Assembly (NCBI GenBank): GCA_025345505.1
Contig: JANVCC010000018.1
Coordinates: forward strand, 42,299,745-42,363,744
Direction: 5' to 3'
Origin: Todiramphus chloris collaris
Taxonomy: Eukaryota; Chordata; Aves; Coraciiformes; Alcedinidae
Length of the DNA: 64,000 nt
How positions within the stretch are numbered: position 1 is the first letter of the stretch; each line of letters starts with the position of its first letter. A program made the translations under genes and the position numbers. Positions 35,801-47,295 of the stretch are shown in pieces. Below the pieces are notes generated by a model, which saw only the letters and a program-made list of their open reading frames with translations, searched no databases and had not been told where the DNA came from.

Positions 35801-37969
35801 TGGTTTGCTGCCTGTCTGCGAAGTGACAGCTCCGGCTGAGTTTTGGCTGGTAGTAACTTGCTGCACTTTAGTGATGAGAAGATACCAGCAAAAGTGAGGA
35901 GTTTCTGTCTTTCTTAGAAAAAAGATACCACTAATGAGATGACTTGCCTCTCTGTATGGTATCAGTATCTTGCTCTTTGGCCATAAATACAAGTAGTTTT
36001 GAAGCTAGTTTTGCTGATTTCTTTTCTCCTTTAAAATAAATATTAATAATAAGTAGGTAAATAAAGTGACAGTAGACATGTAATAGCATAGTGGTTCCAA
36101 CCTTTTTGTAACGAGAAAACAAGAAATAATCTGTAGCCAATGAGCCTAGATCTTCACAGTTGGGCCAGAAACAGTTGCCATCCCTCTCTGCTGCTGCCTT
36201 GGTAGGGTTGCAGGTCTGCCACTCCTTTTTCACTTTTGCTCTCACACACTTCAGAAAATTACAAGGCCAAGCTAATAAGCACGTGGCTGCATTGTGAGTC
36301 CTGGCATTACTACTTCTAAAACTGTGTTGCCAGCACATAGGCTGGCTCTTCCCAGGCTGGCAGTTTCTTTGACTGGGCTCCATACTGTGTCTTATTTGTG
36401 CAGTCCTTCACTTCAGAAGGAGGTGCACAAGGAGAACCATGAGATATTGCGTGGCTTCGATGTGTTCAGTGGTTGCTTCAAGTTCAAGAGGCAAGTAGCA
36501 CCAAGATTTTTACACCTGGCTGAGGGAATTTGGAGAATCAGAGAAGGTGAAAAGTTAAAATGTTGCCTAGAAACACAGTTTATTATGTATTCATGAGATG
36601 CTACTTAGTTGTACATTATTTGTTATATGTTTTAGAACTTCATGACATGTAACAGTATTCTTGATACTTTCTATGACATCAAATGTATTATGAGAACACT
36701 GGTTACTGAGGTACAGAGATTCAAGAACTTGATGTTCCAAGCCTGTCTGTGCTGCAGACTCTGTGTATGAACTTGCACGAGTTCTTCTTTGTATGCCTTG
36801 GTTTTAATATCTGAAAACTGTATACCAGTTGTAGCAGAAATAGCATACTTTTTAGTATTATGAAGTGTGTTTTTTTCCCCCTGCAGATGTTAGGAATAGT
36901 CATTAATAATAACAACAACAAATTTTCAAAGTAGGAAATGGATAGCACCTTCAGACTTCCAAGGAAGTTCATGTGAACTAAAGATACATGAAAATGTCTT
37001 AACGAACTGCATTTATTGTCACTCAATTATTTTAGACAAAGGACTGTATTCCCATTTCTTGTGTTCATCAAAGAGGAATTACTTATTAGCTAGCATGCAA
37101 AATAAACAGAAGCTTTACTAGAAACCCTGAGATACTTGAAGTTGATCCCAGTAATAAACTGTTGTAAAGGGAATAATCAGCGCTTTCCTTTCTACAGATG
37201 CTCCTTCAAATAGTAGTTGCATTGGGAAACACAATGTTGAGGGAAAGGGATTTGAGCATCAAAAAATAACTGGAACACTGGATTATGATTAATATGTTAT
37301 CAATACATCTTTGTGCTACAGAGTAAGTTGTCATTCTTTTTAAAGTAATTTTGGACTTTATATATTCATTTGTTGAAGTATGTTCCACTGTATTTTCAGT
37401 TATACATCAGATATTATCTTTTTACTTATATTGCCTTAATAGTTCTAATGCATTGTAACTATTTAATTTTTTTTCCATGGCCTAACATATTGTAGCTAAT
37501 CTGTCTGTAGGTGTAAAAAGGAACATTTGTCAGGGAAGGGAAATTGTTTCAAAACTGTAGGATGAAATGATTCCATGGTGCTGGAGATCTCCTATGCCAT
37601 AATCAATGAATAATTATTCCTTTCTGATGAGGGTCTGATGAGAGTAGGGTGAATGTGATTCAGTGTCCCTTTTGAGGTTGACAACAAACTATAGAAATAT
37701 TAAGTATAATTTAATTGCTTAACATTTGAGAGGTGTCTCTAAGAGCATATTCAGGGCCTTTTGCAGACTGAGAGGAATAACAAACCAAGCATGTGGTCCA
37801 ATTAACACTGGAAAGTGTGTTGTAGTTGAAATTCATAGAAAGACTAGTTCTGCTCTTCCTTAAAAGAGCATTGTAAATATATTCATCTAGCTTTTGAAGG
37901 TAAACACATCTCAAAATAGAACTTCAGAGTTTTCTGAATTGTGAGGAAAATGCTTTTACTTTAAATCTT
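32899..37969. other. AT-rich DNA without a recognised gene
   Basis: About 5 kb. It contains a C-rich patch at 33722-33751 (C7 then CCTCC units) and an A-rich run with interruptions at 35192-35216. The longest open frame of the window lies here (minus 35931-36383, 150 codons). It has no domain, signal peptide or family resemblance that I can see, and a mixed composition. A duplicated TGTTTAGAGA unit occurs around 34460-34482. Confidence 0.5.
33722..33751 (+). repeat. C-rich low-complexity patch
   Basis: C-runs are separated by AAATAT and by CCT units. The minus strand carries several G-runs, but they are not evenly spaced. Confidence 0.8.
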
Positions 37970-38092
37970 GTTTATTTTTTGTTTAGTTGTTTATTTGTGT
38001 TTGGTTTGGGGTTTTTTGGGGGGGTTTTTTGTTTGTTTGTTTGTTTGTTTTGGGGTTTTTTAATTGTTTGGTTTTGTTTTGCTTTCCCCAGG
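37970..38092 (+). repeat. G/T-rich low-complexity tract with G runs
   Basis: The tract contains TTTGGTTTGGGG, a run of seven G and six GTTT units, then TTTTGGGG and a final TTGGTTTTGTTTTG. It ends in a pyrimidine stretch and CCCCAG. The G runs are too unevenly spaced for a standard four-run quadruplex. The lysine/asparagine-rich minus frame at 37972-38184 is an artefact of this tract. Confidence 0.9.
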
Positions 38093-40200
38093 GCATCAGA
38101 TACTTGTATTGCACGTGAATTGAAAGACCTTTGATGATGGTTCTCATGAAGGGCAAACTGGCTCACTTTGTCCAAGGAAAACAATTTAAGTAAAAATCTT
38201 TCTCAATAATCAGTGTCAATGCAGGGAAGTGGTCTGTCTTCTCTTCATCTATTTTTTGGACCTGTTTGTAGTACTTTGCAGGCTGTGCTTTCCTTGGCAA
38301 AATATATGTATTTTTATTCAAGTTGGAAAATGTTAGATGGCTTTAATTCATTCAGAAAACTAGAATTTAACCAACCAGAAACACACTTGTATGATAAAGA
38401 TTTGGAAATTTTAGATTTGGGCTACTGTGTGAGCTTATATAAGAAGACAGAAAACTTCTGGTAAATCCAGGGGCAGATCCAAAAGAAGGCCGAGGGAATT
38501 TAAATATCCATCTCTAAACTGAATTTTGATACCCAGGTCTGTAACTGAAAATCCATAATTAGCTGCCATCTAACCATGGGGTTAAGTAGGAAGATGTAGG
38601 CTTCTTATTTGCTAAATTAAAATTTCTGGAGTGCATAGAATTGCACTTGTGAGCTTTTTCAGGATCATCCCAATCTTGACCATGCTGGTGGGAATCTACA
38701 GCAGGTGCAAGTCAGATGATGTTCAGAAACAATTGTTTTTAGTGTATAAGTCTAAGAAACTCATCCAGTTGGCAGTTTCAGCATGTGCCTCACACGTGGT
38801 AACTGCTGCAGATTATCAAAATGTTGCTATTGACTTCATATCAGACTCCTAAAATAAGGCAATAGAAGAAAAATTTACCCTTTTATGGAATGACTACAAG
38901 TTTTAAAATATTTCTTTAATATCTTAAAACTTGGACTCTGTTCTTTCCTCTAGTTCAGCAGGTTCAAATCTTCACTGTTCAAAATCTGTCTTATGCTGTT
39001 AGATGCAAGGCTAGTCTGTGTGAGAATCATGGTCTCCAGTCTTGCTGTTGAAACTCTGCCAAAACTGAGATTCACTGTGTCAAAGAGAGAGAGACGCTCT
39101 CAGTCTGAGAGGGGAAAACACTGTGAGAAGGTTCAAGGTTCTGGTTCTCTATAGACATAAATACTGCTTCAGTTCCTGAGTTAGAAAAGCTGGGAATATA
39201 CATAAAGAGCTGGTCTTTATCAGTTCACAAAATGGATTGTAGGCAGTTGCTAGTTGAATATAATAATTTTAAGTAAGTCACAGCTCAGGGCTTTACTGAG
39301 TCCTTCTAAAATACCTCATTTTCCCCCTGTACTATTTAAGGAACCTGTGAACTGAACAAATGATTTTTGATTTTACTCCAAAAACCAGAAACCCCAAATT
39401 GCCTCATTTTGGCAGCTAACTTTCAACCACTGAGATTTCTTCCTGGTCATGGTCTTGTTGCCAATGGATGGCATCAAACTGAAAATTACCAGAATGTCAG
39501 ATCTTTTTTCAGGATTGTAGGTTTTTCTTGGCTAGTCACAGAATCTGTTGAGAGTACAACAAAGACGCTAGGATTTAAATCCTGACCTGAATTTATCAGA
39601 AGGATAATCTTTAAATTAGCATAAGTATTGGAAAAACCAGTTCTGTTTTGTTTGTACAACACCTTACGTAACATCCATAACTTGATAGTGCTTGTAGGTC
39701 ACACAAAAATACAGAAAGTACTGTAGCACAATGTACTCATACTGTTTATCTATGAATTATTTCACTTGCAACTCTTTAGTACAGTTCTTTCTTGGCTTGT
39801 GTTATCTGTGGCCTTTCCTGAGCAGAAATTATGAACAGTATCGAATATAGCCCAACAGCACTGAGATATTGGTGGTTCCTTTCTATGAATTTCTAGTATG
39901 GATATAACAAATTTATTTTATTTAGTGTAATAAGAATTATTTCACAGTGTTTTAATACACTATATCAATTCTGAGCAAGTATTCTATTAACTTGATAGAA
40001 TGTATTGTTTAGTTTTTTTGGAGCGCTATGTATGTATCATATATTTTTGCATAGTGGCTACTTTTCTTTTTCCTTTTGTTGTCTCTACAAATTGTGCATG
40101 CCAGTTCTGATCCTGCATAAGTTTGCTGTTTATTACCTATCTGCAAGAGAAGGGGTGAGGGAATGTTGTCACTTGCTTGTGAACATGACTTGAATAAAAG
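38093..40200. other. AT-rich DNA without a recognised gene
   Basis: About 2.1 kb. Frames of 62-83 codons (38213-38464, 38631-38852 and 39367-39585, all plus) have no recognisable motifs. A GGTTCAAATC string near 38960 resembles a tRNA B box, but there is no A box or cloverleaf around it. Confidence 0.5.
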
Positions 40201-40312
40201 ATCATAGAATGTCTTGAGTTGGAAGAGACCTTAAAGATCACGTAGTTCCAAACCCTGTGACTTGGGCAGGGACATCTCAGGTTGCTCAAAGTCTCATTTA
40301 GCCTGGTCTTAA
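40201..40312 (-). mobile_element. CR1 LINE 3' end, reverse orientation
   Basis: The + strand reads ATCATAGAATGTCTTGAGTT, GGAAGAGACCTTAAAGATCA, then a GTAGTTCCAAACCCTG block, GGGCAGGGACATCTCAGG and TTGCTCAAAGTCTCATTTAG. This is the antisense of the CR1 3' UTR starting at the tail. It is only about 112 bp long. Compared with the usual CR1 order, about 10 bases between GACATCTC and AGGTTGCTC appear deleted. It is a very short 5'-truncated copy with no coding potential. Confidence 0.93.
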
Positions 40313-41559
40313 AGATCTTAAAGAAAAGTTTGTACAACCTAAATATTATAGTATTTACTATTTTTGCAGTCAACTCTCAACTCTCAAAGTTCTAATACCC
40401 TTTCCTTTTTCCATCTATAAAAGAGAATGACAAGCAGTAATTAGTTAAGAAAGATTTAATAACCAGGGAAAAACAAGATCAGAAGCAGCTTCCATAAATG
40501 GCAGATGGTTTTCCATCTTCATTTTTAAAGAATTTTATTAGAAGAAAGCTTTCATTAGGCAAGAATCATCCTGCATTGAGAATATTGTCTGAGAAATGAA
40601 GAAATAGAGAAAATTAAACATGTAGACTGCAAGTCACTGGAATCCTTAAAAGCAGACTTTTAACCTCCTGCCACACACACACCCCCCCCTTGGATCCTAT
40701 GAACTATTCTCACCAACTCAGTATTACCTGGGAGGCTGTGGCTTGTGAGAAACAGCCAGCTAATGGAAGGCAGGAATACAACGTTACAAAATCCATGTTT
40801 TCATTGGCTTTATTGGAGAGGGAAAATCCATTTGAAGGTATTCACGTTGATAAAAATCTCTCCTGCAAAACTTCTGTGAAGACTACTGCAATGCTACAAA
40901 AATTCTGTAGCATTTTAAAAATAAAAGCTTCTCTAGAGTGTATGGGAGAGGAGACCTGCTTGGTTTGGAAGAATGATTTTGAGACAAGAAGTCACTGAGC
41001 ATCACACCATTAATATCAGAACATTTCTTTAGAAGGTTTAAGTGACTGCTTCTAATCAGGTCAGAAGAAAAAACATAGTTCCACGTAAGGGCCTTCAGCC
41101 ACTAAATGATGCTGAGCCATTTTAAAAATTATTGTTCGATAAATGCAGCAAACTTGCGTGATGTACGAAGAGAGTTTATATAGTTTTAAGTAGTAATGCA
41201 AGGATACAGTATTTCCCTCTGCTGTTTCAGACTTGCCAATATGGCTATTGTTGCTGACAGCTTGACATGATGTTAGTTATTTTAAATGTCAGATGAGAGT
41301 GGCTGATGCCATGGTACTGCAGTGCTCACATTTGTTGGAAAATTAGATGGTGTTTTTTTTAAAAAGGCCTAAAACCCCCCAACAACCCAACTGCTTAAGC
41401 CTCTGACTGCCTGGGTTTTTTCTGTGCTGGGTGTATAATTTGAGTGAGCAGTAGTGAACATGCCTGAGGTGTTAAGAGAATGATGCATTTTTTGTAGGCA
41501 TGAATACTCTTAAATAAAACAGGAACACCTTCCTGTCATTTGTTGTCTTCAAGAAGGAT

Positions 41560-42230
41560 TTTTTTAAAAGGAAACGGAAGCCAATTAGCCCGGAAGTTTA
41601 ACCTCTTTTAGCTTAGCTTCTTTTATGGGAGCTTTTTAACCTTTTAAATAAATCATTTTCTTTCTTTTCTCCCCTCCTCTTTGAATCAGTTACTAGCATT
41701 TCTCATGCTGGGCCCAAGGAGCAGGCTGCTTAAATTCAAGAATGATTTTGAGGGGATAAAGTGTACAAGATTTTGAATTCTTGCCATAAGTCCCTGGCAG
41801 ACAGCCAGGAAACCTCAGAGGAATAGGGCTAATGAAGGAGGGTAAAGGAGATCTGGAGAGTGTGGCTGGTAATGCAGTATTCATTTAATTGGGAGCAGGT
41901 ATCGGTGCAAACTTCTCCATTTTAATTGGGAAGAGAAGGGGGGTGTTAAGAAAGAAGGAGAAAAATAGGAATGCATAAAGTTTTCAAGCTGAGGAGCCAA
42001 AGGCAGGCCTGTATATGGCAGAGAAAGAACTCAATTTAGGGCAATTTGCTCTGCAAGCTGGGCTGCAATCTCCCCTGGGGATAGGGATGAGGAAGAAAAT
42101 GAAACCAAAAGAGAACTTGATAAAATCACCTAGCTCTGACAATCTCAGTAGAATAGGTTTTACTGAGTTAAATCTGCCCCAATCAATGTGATTCTTTTCA
42201 TATAAGTTACAAATAAAAAGCCACAAGATT
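41560..42230. promoter_or_regulatory. Possible conserved non-coding element (TAAT-rich)
   Basis: This block is more mixed in base composition than its surroundings and carries many homeodomain-type cores: CCAATTAGCCC near 41581, GGGCTAATGAAGG near 41827, and two copies of TTAATTGGGA near 41886 and 41923. It has few homopolymers and no transposon signature. Such features are common in distal enhancers of vertebrate gene deserts, but conservation cannot be seen from one sequence, so this is inference only. Confidence 0.25.
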
Positions 42231-44501
42231 ACAATAAAAATCTAGGATGTACTGCTGCTGATGTAGCACATAGGAGTCTTAAGGACTTGTTGTGGAATAC
42301 AGGTTTTTTGCAACCATCATGTTTGTTTTTTTCTTCTTACCTAGCTAGGAGTAAAACCTCTTACCTATGCCTCCTCCCTAACCTTTTATTATCTTTAAAC
42401 TAAGGTTAGTGGTAATGTGTGAACCTTAGAGAGCTTAATTTCCAAAGCACTGCAATGCTGGACATGCTTTAGTCCTGAAAGTTGCTAAATGTGAGGCTTT
42501 TCAGATACTCTTTTTTGCCTTTAAGCATGACAAAAGTTAAAAAAGGGAAAAGACACTTCCCACCTCTTTCCACCCTACATTCCTGCGGCTGGTTATATAC
42601 AAAAATGAGAGTAAGCACCTGCACTTTCACGATATATAGGAAAGGCATTATTTTGTTGTTTTCTATAGTATATGTGTGCAGTGTCTTTCTCAGTACAGAT
42701 GCTAAAAGAGCTGGAGTACCAAGTGCTGAACAGCTGTTTGTTCTACATCCAAGGACAAGCCTGAGTGCATTTTCCTTTTGTTCTCAGTAGTAGGTTAAGC
42801 TAAATGTTTTTTATTTAAGGACCTCCTTGGGAACAGTACTGGTATGAGCTGAGTGTCTGAGGTCTTTCGCCTGCACTGTCACAGAGCTGAGAAAGAAGAA
42901 GAGATTCCTACAGGGTCATTAGTTGTGGGAAGAGGTTTGTACCGAATGAGAGATAACACGAGATACACAGCTCTGAGTGTTCAGAGGACAGAGCAGTAAT
43001 TGTGGTAGGAAAAATGCAGGACTAGGCAACAACAAGGTGATGTTGCAATGGCAAGGGATCAGCTGAGATCTGTAGCTGGAATGAAGCATTTTTCCTTGTC
43101 ATACTGCTGCAGTACTAATTACCTCTGATAAACTCTCTTCTTCATGATCACCTACACTGGCAAAGGGAAAGGCATGAACAAAAAATAAAACCAGGAATAA
43201 CATTGGTACCTGAAACATGCACAGTCCCTGGAATATGCAAATATCAATGGCAAAACTAGCTTTGTTTCCTAGGGATGCTTTCCATTAGCCCACTGTTAAA
43301 TAGTCTGTTCAGCCCTTGGACATTTGATGGAGGACTGGAAAGCTCAAAAGTTGGAGTTTTCTGTAAGTTTTGTGAAAACAGGTGGCTAATTAGAGAAAAG
43401 AGACTCAGCCTGAATATCTCTGTTGAGATGGTTACAGCTCATTCTTACTCCTCAAGGCAATGGCCAGCAGAACCCAAACCCTACACAGGCTGCAGCTTAA
43501 CGGGCATCAGGGCAGGGCAGAGATGAGGAACCGACAGCAAAAGTCATGACACTGTGCAGAAAAAGACTGGGCTGGGAACTGCCTTGAGGACAGGGATGTT
43601 AAGGAGACACTGGACACACCCGTGTAGCTCGCAAAGCTTCATCACTGCTGTCACTGTGAAACTTCGTAGACAAGATACTTAGCTGTGCTTGCCTAGAGCT
43701 GCCTTACACTCTGATTTCCAAAGCCATCTTGTGCCAAGCTGTGTTTCCGTAGCTGTATGAATATGTGCATGTGTTTTTGAGCTGAGGCCGAATGGGATAA
43801 GGAGATTTTGGCACAACAATGGAATTAAGGGGATTTTCAAAAGAAGAAATAAAGCATTTTTGTATCTAATATATGTATATGGTTATGAAAGCTTAAAAGA
43901 TCAAATGGAAACAAAGCATTTGCATCCCTTATGTATGAATTTCATCAAGCTCTGTCCAAATATACACAGAGAATTTAGGTGTAGAATTTTATATGATGGT
44001 GCATATGAAACAGTACTAAAAAAGCTCCATTGTAACCAAGTGTAAGGTCCTTGTTGAACAGTGTGTACAGAAGTATGTATATGTCAATAGTCTGCATTTA
44101 TATATGTATTAATTTTATATAAATACATTTATATTTCATTGAATATTCAAATATTATTTAATTTCCATTTTAAAAAAATCGTAATTCTCAGGCACTATGA
44201 CCATTCTAACTTTTGTATAGGACTTTCTGCACTTGCATTATATTGTGACATTTGCAGGGATATTTAAGGGAACTAATACATCATATGTAGCAAAAGAAAA
44301 GATTATTTAAAGTAGAGACATAGGAGGGAAATCCTGTATTCTGTTCATGATGACAGCAGTAACAGTGGAAAAAAATTTATTTCCTTCTGATTGTATTACT
44401 TAGAAATTCACAATTAATCTGTCATAGTAGGCTAGATTCTGATTTTGTGTATATGACTACAGCTCTGTCAGATGTAGCTACATTGATATGATCTGACATG
44501 A

Positions 44502-44536
44502 TGTGTTTTGTTTGTTGATTTGTTTGGTTTTTTTTA
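44502..44536 (+). repeat. Short G/T-rich tract
   Basis: GTGTTTTGTTTGTTG followed by TTTGTTTGG and a T run, T and G on the + strand. Confidence 0.75.
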
Positions 44537-45268
44537 ACACAGCACTTAATGAAAAAACTGGGAGCAAAATTCTTGTCTTGGAGACAGCAAAGAAACTTAA
44601 ACCTCATTTCATTGGTGTAAATGAAAGGAAAATTTGACCCAAGGCTTGCTAAGTAATAATTATGGAAAGTAATTTTGACACAAGCTAAAAGATAGTCATA
44701 TAACTGCATTTCTCAACATATGTGGAAGGTTTTAAAGCTAATTGGAATTTATTGAGAGACAAATTCTGAAATTCCATCCTTACCTTTTTTTTTATATTAA
44801 CAGATTGTATAGCTCACTATCTGAAAACTTCCACCACAGATATTAAAAAGAGTAAGATTTTGTATCTGCAAAGTACCTGCGTAACACTTTCTAGTTTTGT
44901 GAACCCAAGAGTGACTTTGAAGATTAATTTGGTGTTTGTTCTTTTATGAAGAGAGATACTGGTAGTGGAAACTTAACTTCAGACCTCACTCTTTTTGCCT
45001 TGGTTTGTTTTGCTTTGCACATATATAGTTTAGTTTAACAGCACAAAATATTACCCGTAATTACAGGAAGACTTTTCTCTGCTCTTTTTCTATTATATTG
45101 ACATCTCTCTCAGCTTTAGACTCACCTTCTAATTTGTTGCACTATTTATTGACTGTTCTCTCCTTCCAAATGAGGGAATTTAAGGGCTTCCTTCTTTGTT
45201 TAGACAGTATGCATTCTTTGTGATCCCTTCAGTCAATTTCTGAATTAGTAGAAATTGTCTCCCACTGA

Positions 45269-45369
45269 GTGTAAGGTGCTTTATCAACTCAGATATCATT
45301 CCTGTTGTTGATAAGAATGATATCACTTTTGCCTTAACACTACTAGCATCCGAAATAGGATATGCTAGC
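45269..45369. repeat. Cluster of interleaved inverted repeats
   Basis: Two inverted repeats alternate in the order A, B, A', B'. A is TTATCAAC at 45281-45288 with GTTGATAA at 45307-45314. B is GATATCATTC at 45292-45301 with GAATGATATC at 45315-45324. All pairs are exact. An outer pair GTGTAAGG (45269-45276) and CCTTAACAC (45332-45340) encloses them with one bulge. A further hairpin, CTAGCAT (45343-45349) with ATGCTAG (45362-45368), follows. The alternating order would allow a pseudoknot in RNA. It may be the relic of a fold-back element. Confidence 0.75.
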
Positions 45370-45675
45370 CATGTTTACAGGTCTATCTAAATTTGCTTTT
45401 TATATAACTGTACATATGATTGCATTGACATTCAAATGATTGCTTTTCCTGTGGGTGATTTTCCGTATGTATCTTCCTGTTGTGGGTGTGAATGAGCCAT
45501 TACCCATCTGGTGCATCTATGCCCATGACTATGCAATGGACAGAACATATTAAATGGAGGAACACATGGAAATACATCTTGGGTTTAAACCATGTCCTAC
45601 TCTTTCTTGACATTTATCCTGTAAAGCATTTTCTGAATTGTTCTAAATCTTCTTTTGTTTGTATCTCTATCTTTG
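45370..45675. other. AT-rich DNA without a recognised gene
   Basis: About 300 bp with no feature I recognise. The 128-codon plus frame at 45492-45878 runs across the A-rich tract that follows and owes its length partly to that lysine-coding run. Confidence 0.5.
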
Positions 45676-45731
45676 GAAAAAAAAAAAAAAAAAAAGAAAC
45701 CAAAACCAAAACCCCAAACCAACCAGAAAAC
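45676..45731 (-). repeat. A/C-rich tract (G/T tract in reverse orientation)
   Basis: A 19-base A run is followed by CCAAAACC units, GAAACC and AACCAACC. It is the reverse-complement version of the G/T tracts elsewhere and one of the few in this orientation. Confidence 0.88.
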
Positions 45732-47243
45732 AAGCTACCACATTTTATCCCTTTCATGGTTTCCTTGATGGATTTCTCAGACTGTGTCAAAAATGGTGGG
45801 AAGCTATACCTTTATCAAATGGTTGTATTAGAAGTCTTTATTGTCTCAGAGAGAAGCTTATCCTTAGAAAATGCTTAGGGATCTGAGTCCTGTGAAGAAA
45901 GGCAGAAGTAGTAAAGTTGTTAGATCTAAGATTGGAGTAGCTTTGAGCATTTGGGTGGTGCCCAACTCTGCCTTTTCTACCAGCCAGAAAAAAAGGATGT
46001 CTTACAGCTCAGTGACTAGGGTAAGAGATCAAGCCCCCATGCATAGCCTTGTAAAAGCACTTTCCCTAATGTCATCTTATTCTTTGCATTCTTTGAACTT
46101 GCATCCTCAAGGGGATCAGGAGTACAAAGAGTTTTGTGAAACCTACTTTTGAATTTCCTTCTGACTGTGATACTGTCTGATGAGAAGACAGAGGACAAGA
46201 AAAAATTGGGCCTGTTATTTCAACACATAAATGTTTAATTCCTTTGAGTTTTCAAAATACAGCTTTTTTTTTTTTTCAATGATCTTCAAATTCTAGAATA
46301 TCCTATGCTCATATTAGGAATTGCTTCTGTTGAATCAAACCCTAGACTTTTCTTCTGATTCACCACCTATTTTATCTGTGCCTTCAATCACAGTTAGCTG
46401 ACTGTGGGAAGTTACTCTGGCAGCTTTGCCCACACCTTTATTATTTCTGTTAAGATGTGTAAGTCTGTATTTCACCTCTCTCCCAGAGACCTATTAGGTA
46501 GGTTTTTTTTGTCTTCTTTTTTTTTTTTTTTTTCCCTGAAATGTATACCTTCAGCTACTTAGGTGACTTACTAGCTGCTAGTAAATGAGGTATCAGAGTT
46601 CATACAAATTGCAATTTTCCTATGATTGGTAACAAGATGAAAAGCACAGACTGCTGCTCTTCCTCCTTCATATTTTGATCTGGCACTTCAGGCAGGATGC
46701 TCATCTATATACATCAAGGTCACGAAGCACCAAGTCTCCTGAAGACACTTATCATTTGACATTTTCAATTGCTCTTTCTTTGCAGAATAAAACTGATCAG
46801 ATCCCTCCAAATCTTGATCCAAGACTTCAAGGTTCTTTTTGGCTTGTTGGATTCTATTTGTGCACCTACTCAAGTGCCTAGAGAGAAATTAAGTACAGTC
46901 GCTGACAACTTCAGTGCAATGAAATGCTACAACTCTAGCTTCTATTCACTTGGTATCTTCTAATCAGTATGAAGGTGTGCCAGAAGCTGTGACTCTGTCT
47001 TTACTGACAGTCCTTTCTGTCCAAATGTAGCAGTTACTTAGCAAAGCAAATGAGACATTATCAGGATTCTGGATACTGTGTGACATAAAGTTTTGTAATT
47101 GCTGACTTCTCACCATCTTAATCAATGAAATGTTATACTCTGTCATAAGCAGGTGGTAGCTTCTCTTTTGATTTTGAGGAGGAGAGTGATCTCTCCATAT
47201 TTTGGGAGGAAAAAGATTTTATGTCAGCTACAAAAACAACAAC
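45732..47243. other. AT-rich DNA without a supported gene
   Basis: About 1.5 kb with T runs at 46266-46276 and 46503-46533. The 93-codon plus frame at 45871-46152 and overlapping plus/minus frames at 46675-46963 have no family match. A possible decayed minus-strand reading is discussed in the findings. Confidence 0.45.
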
Positions 47244-47285
47244 AAGAAGAAAAGAAAAGAGAAGAAAAGAAAAGAGAAGAAAAGA
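47244..47285 (+). repeat. Purine (GAAAA/GAGAA) simple repeat, cut by gap
   Basis: AAGAAAAGAAAAGAGAAG-type units run directly into the N block, so the true length of the array is unknown. Confidence 0.92.
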
Positions 47286-47295
47286 NNNNNNNNNN
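47286..47295. other. Assembly gap (10 N)
   Basis: Ten N placed at the end of a GA-rich simple repeat. The round number suggests a placeholder of fixed or estimated size, so distances across this point may be wrong. Confidence 0.99.

Larger units (their letters stand above)
40313..45268. other. AT-rich to moderate-GC DNA without a recognised gene
   Basis: About 5 kb. A (CA)n/C8 patch lies at 40671-40689. The 41560-42230 part is more balanced in composition and rich in TAAT cores; it is listed separately as a possible regulatory element. Frames such as plus 40690-40998 and plus 42482-42790 (102 codons each) have no recognised domain. Confidence 0.5.

Noticed and set aside
36086..36105. TAGTGGTTCCAACCTTTTT-like string resembling an hAT transposon end
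   Set aside because: Only one terminus-like string; no inverted partner or target duplication nearby.
35931..36383. Longest open frame in the window (minus, 150 codons)
   Set aside because: No domain, motif or family resemblance; no upstream signal; length is within chance for 128 kb of both-strand AT-rich DNA.
38005..38060. G-quadruplex potential in the G/T tract
   Set aside because: The G runs are spaced too unevenly; the fourth run is over 20 bases away.
38955..38970. tRNA B-box-like GGTTCAAATC
   Set aside because: No A box at the right distance, no cloverleaf and no terminator.
45492..45878. 128-codon plus frame
   Set aside because: It crosses the 19-base A run, which supplies the lysine stretch, and has no domain.
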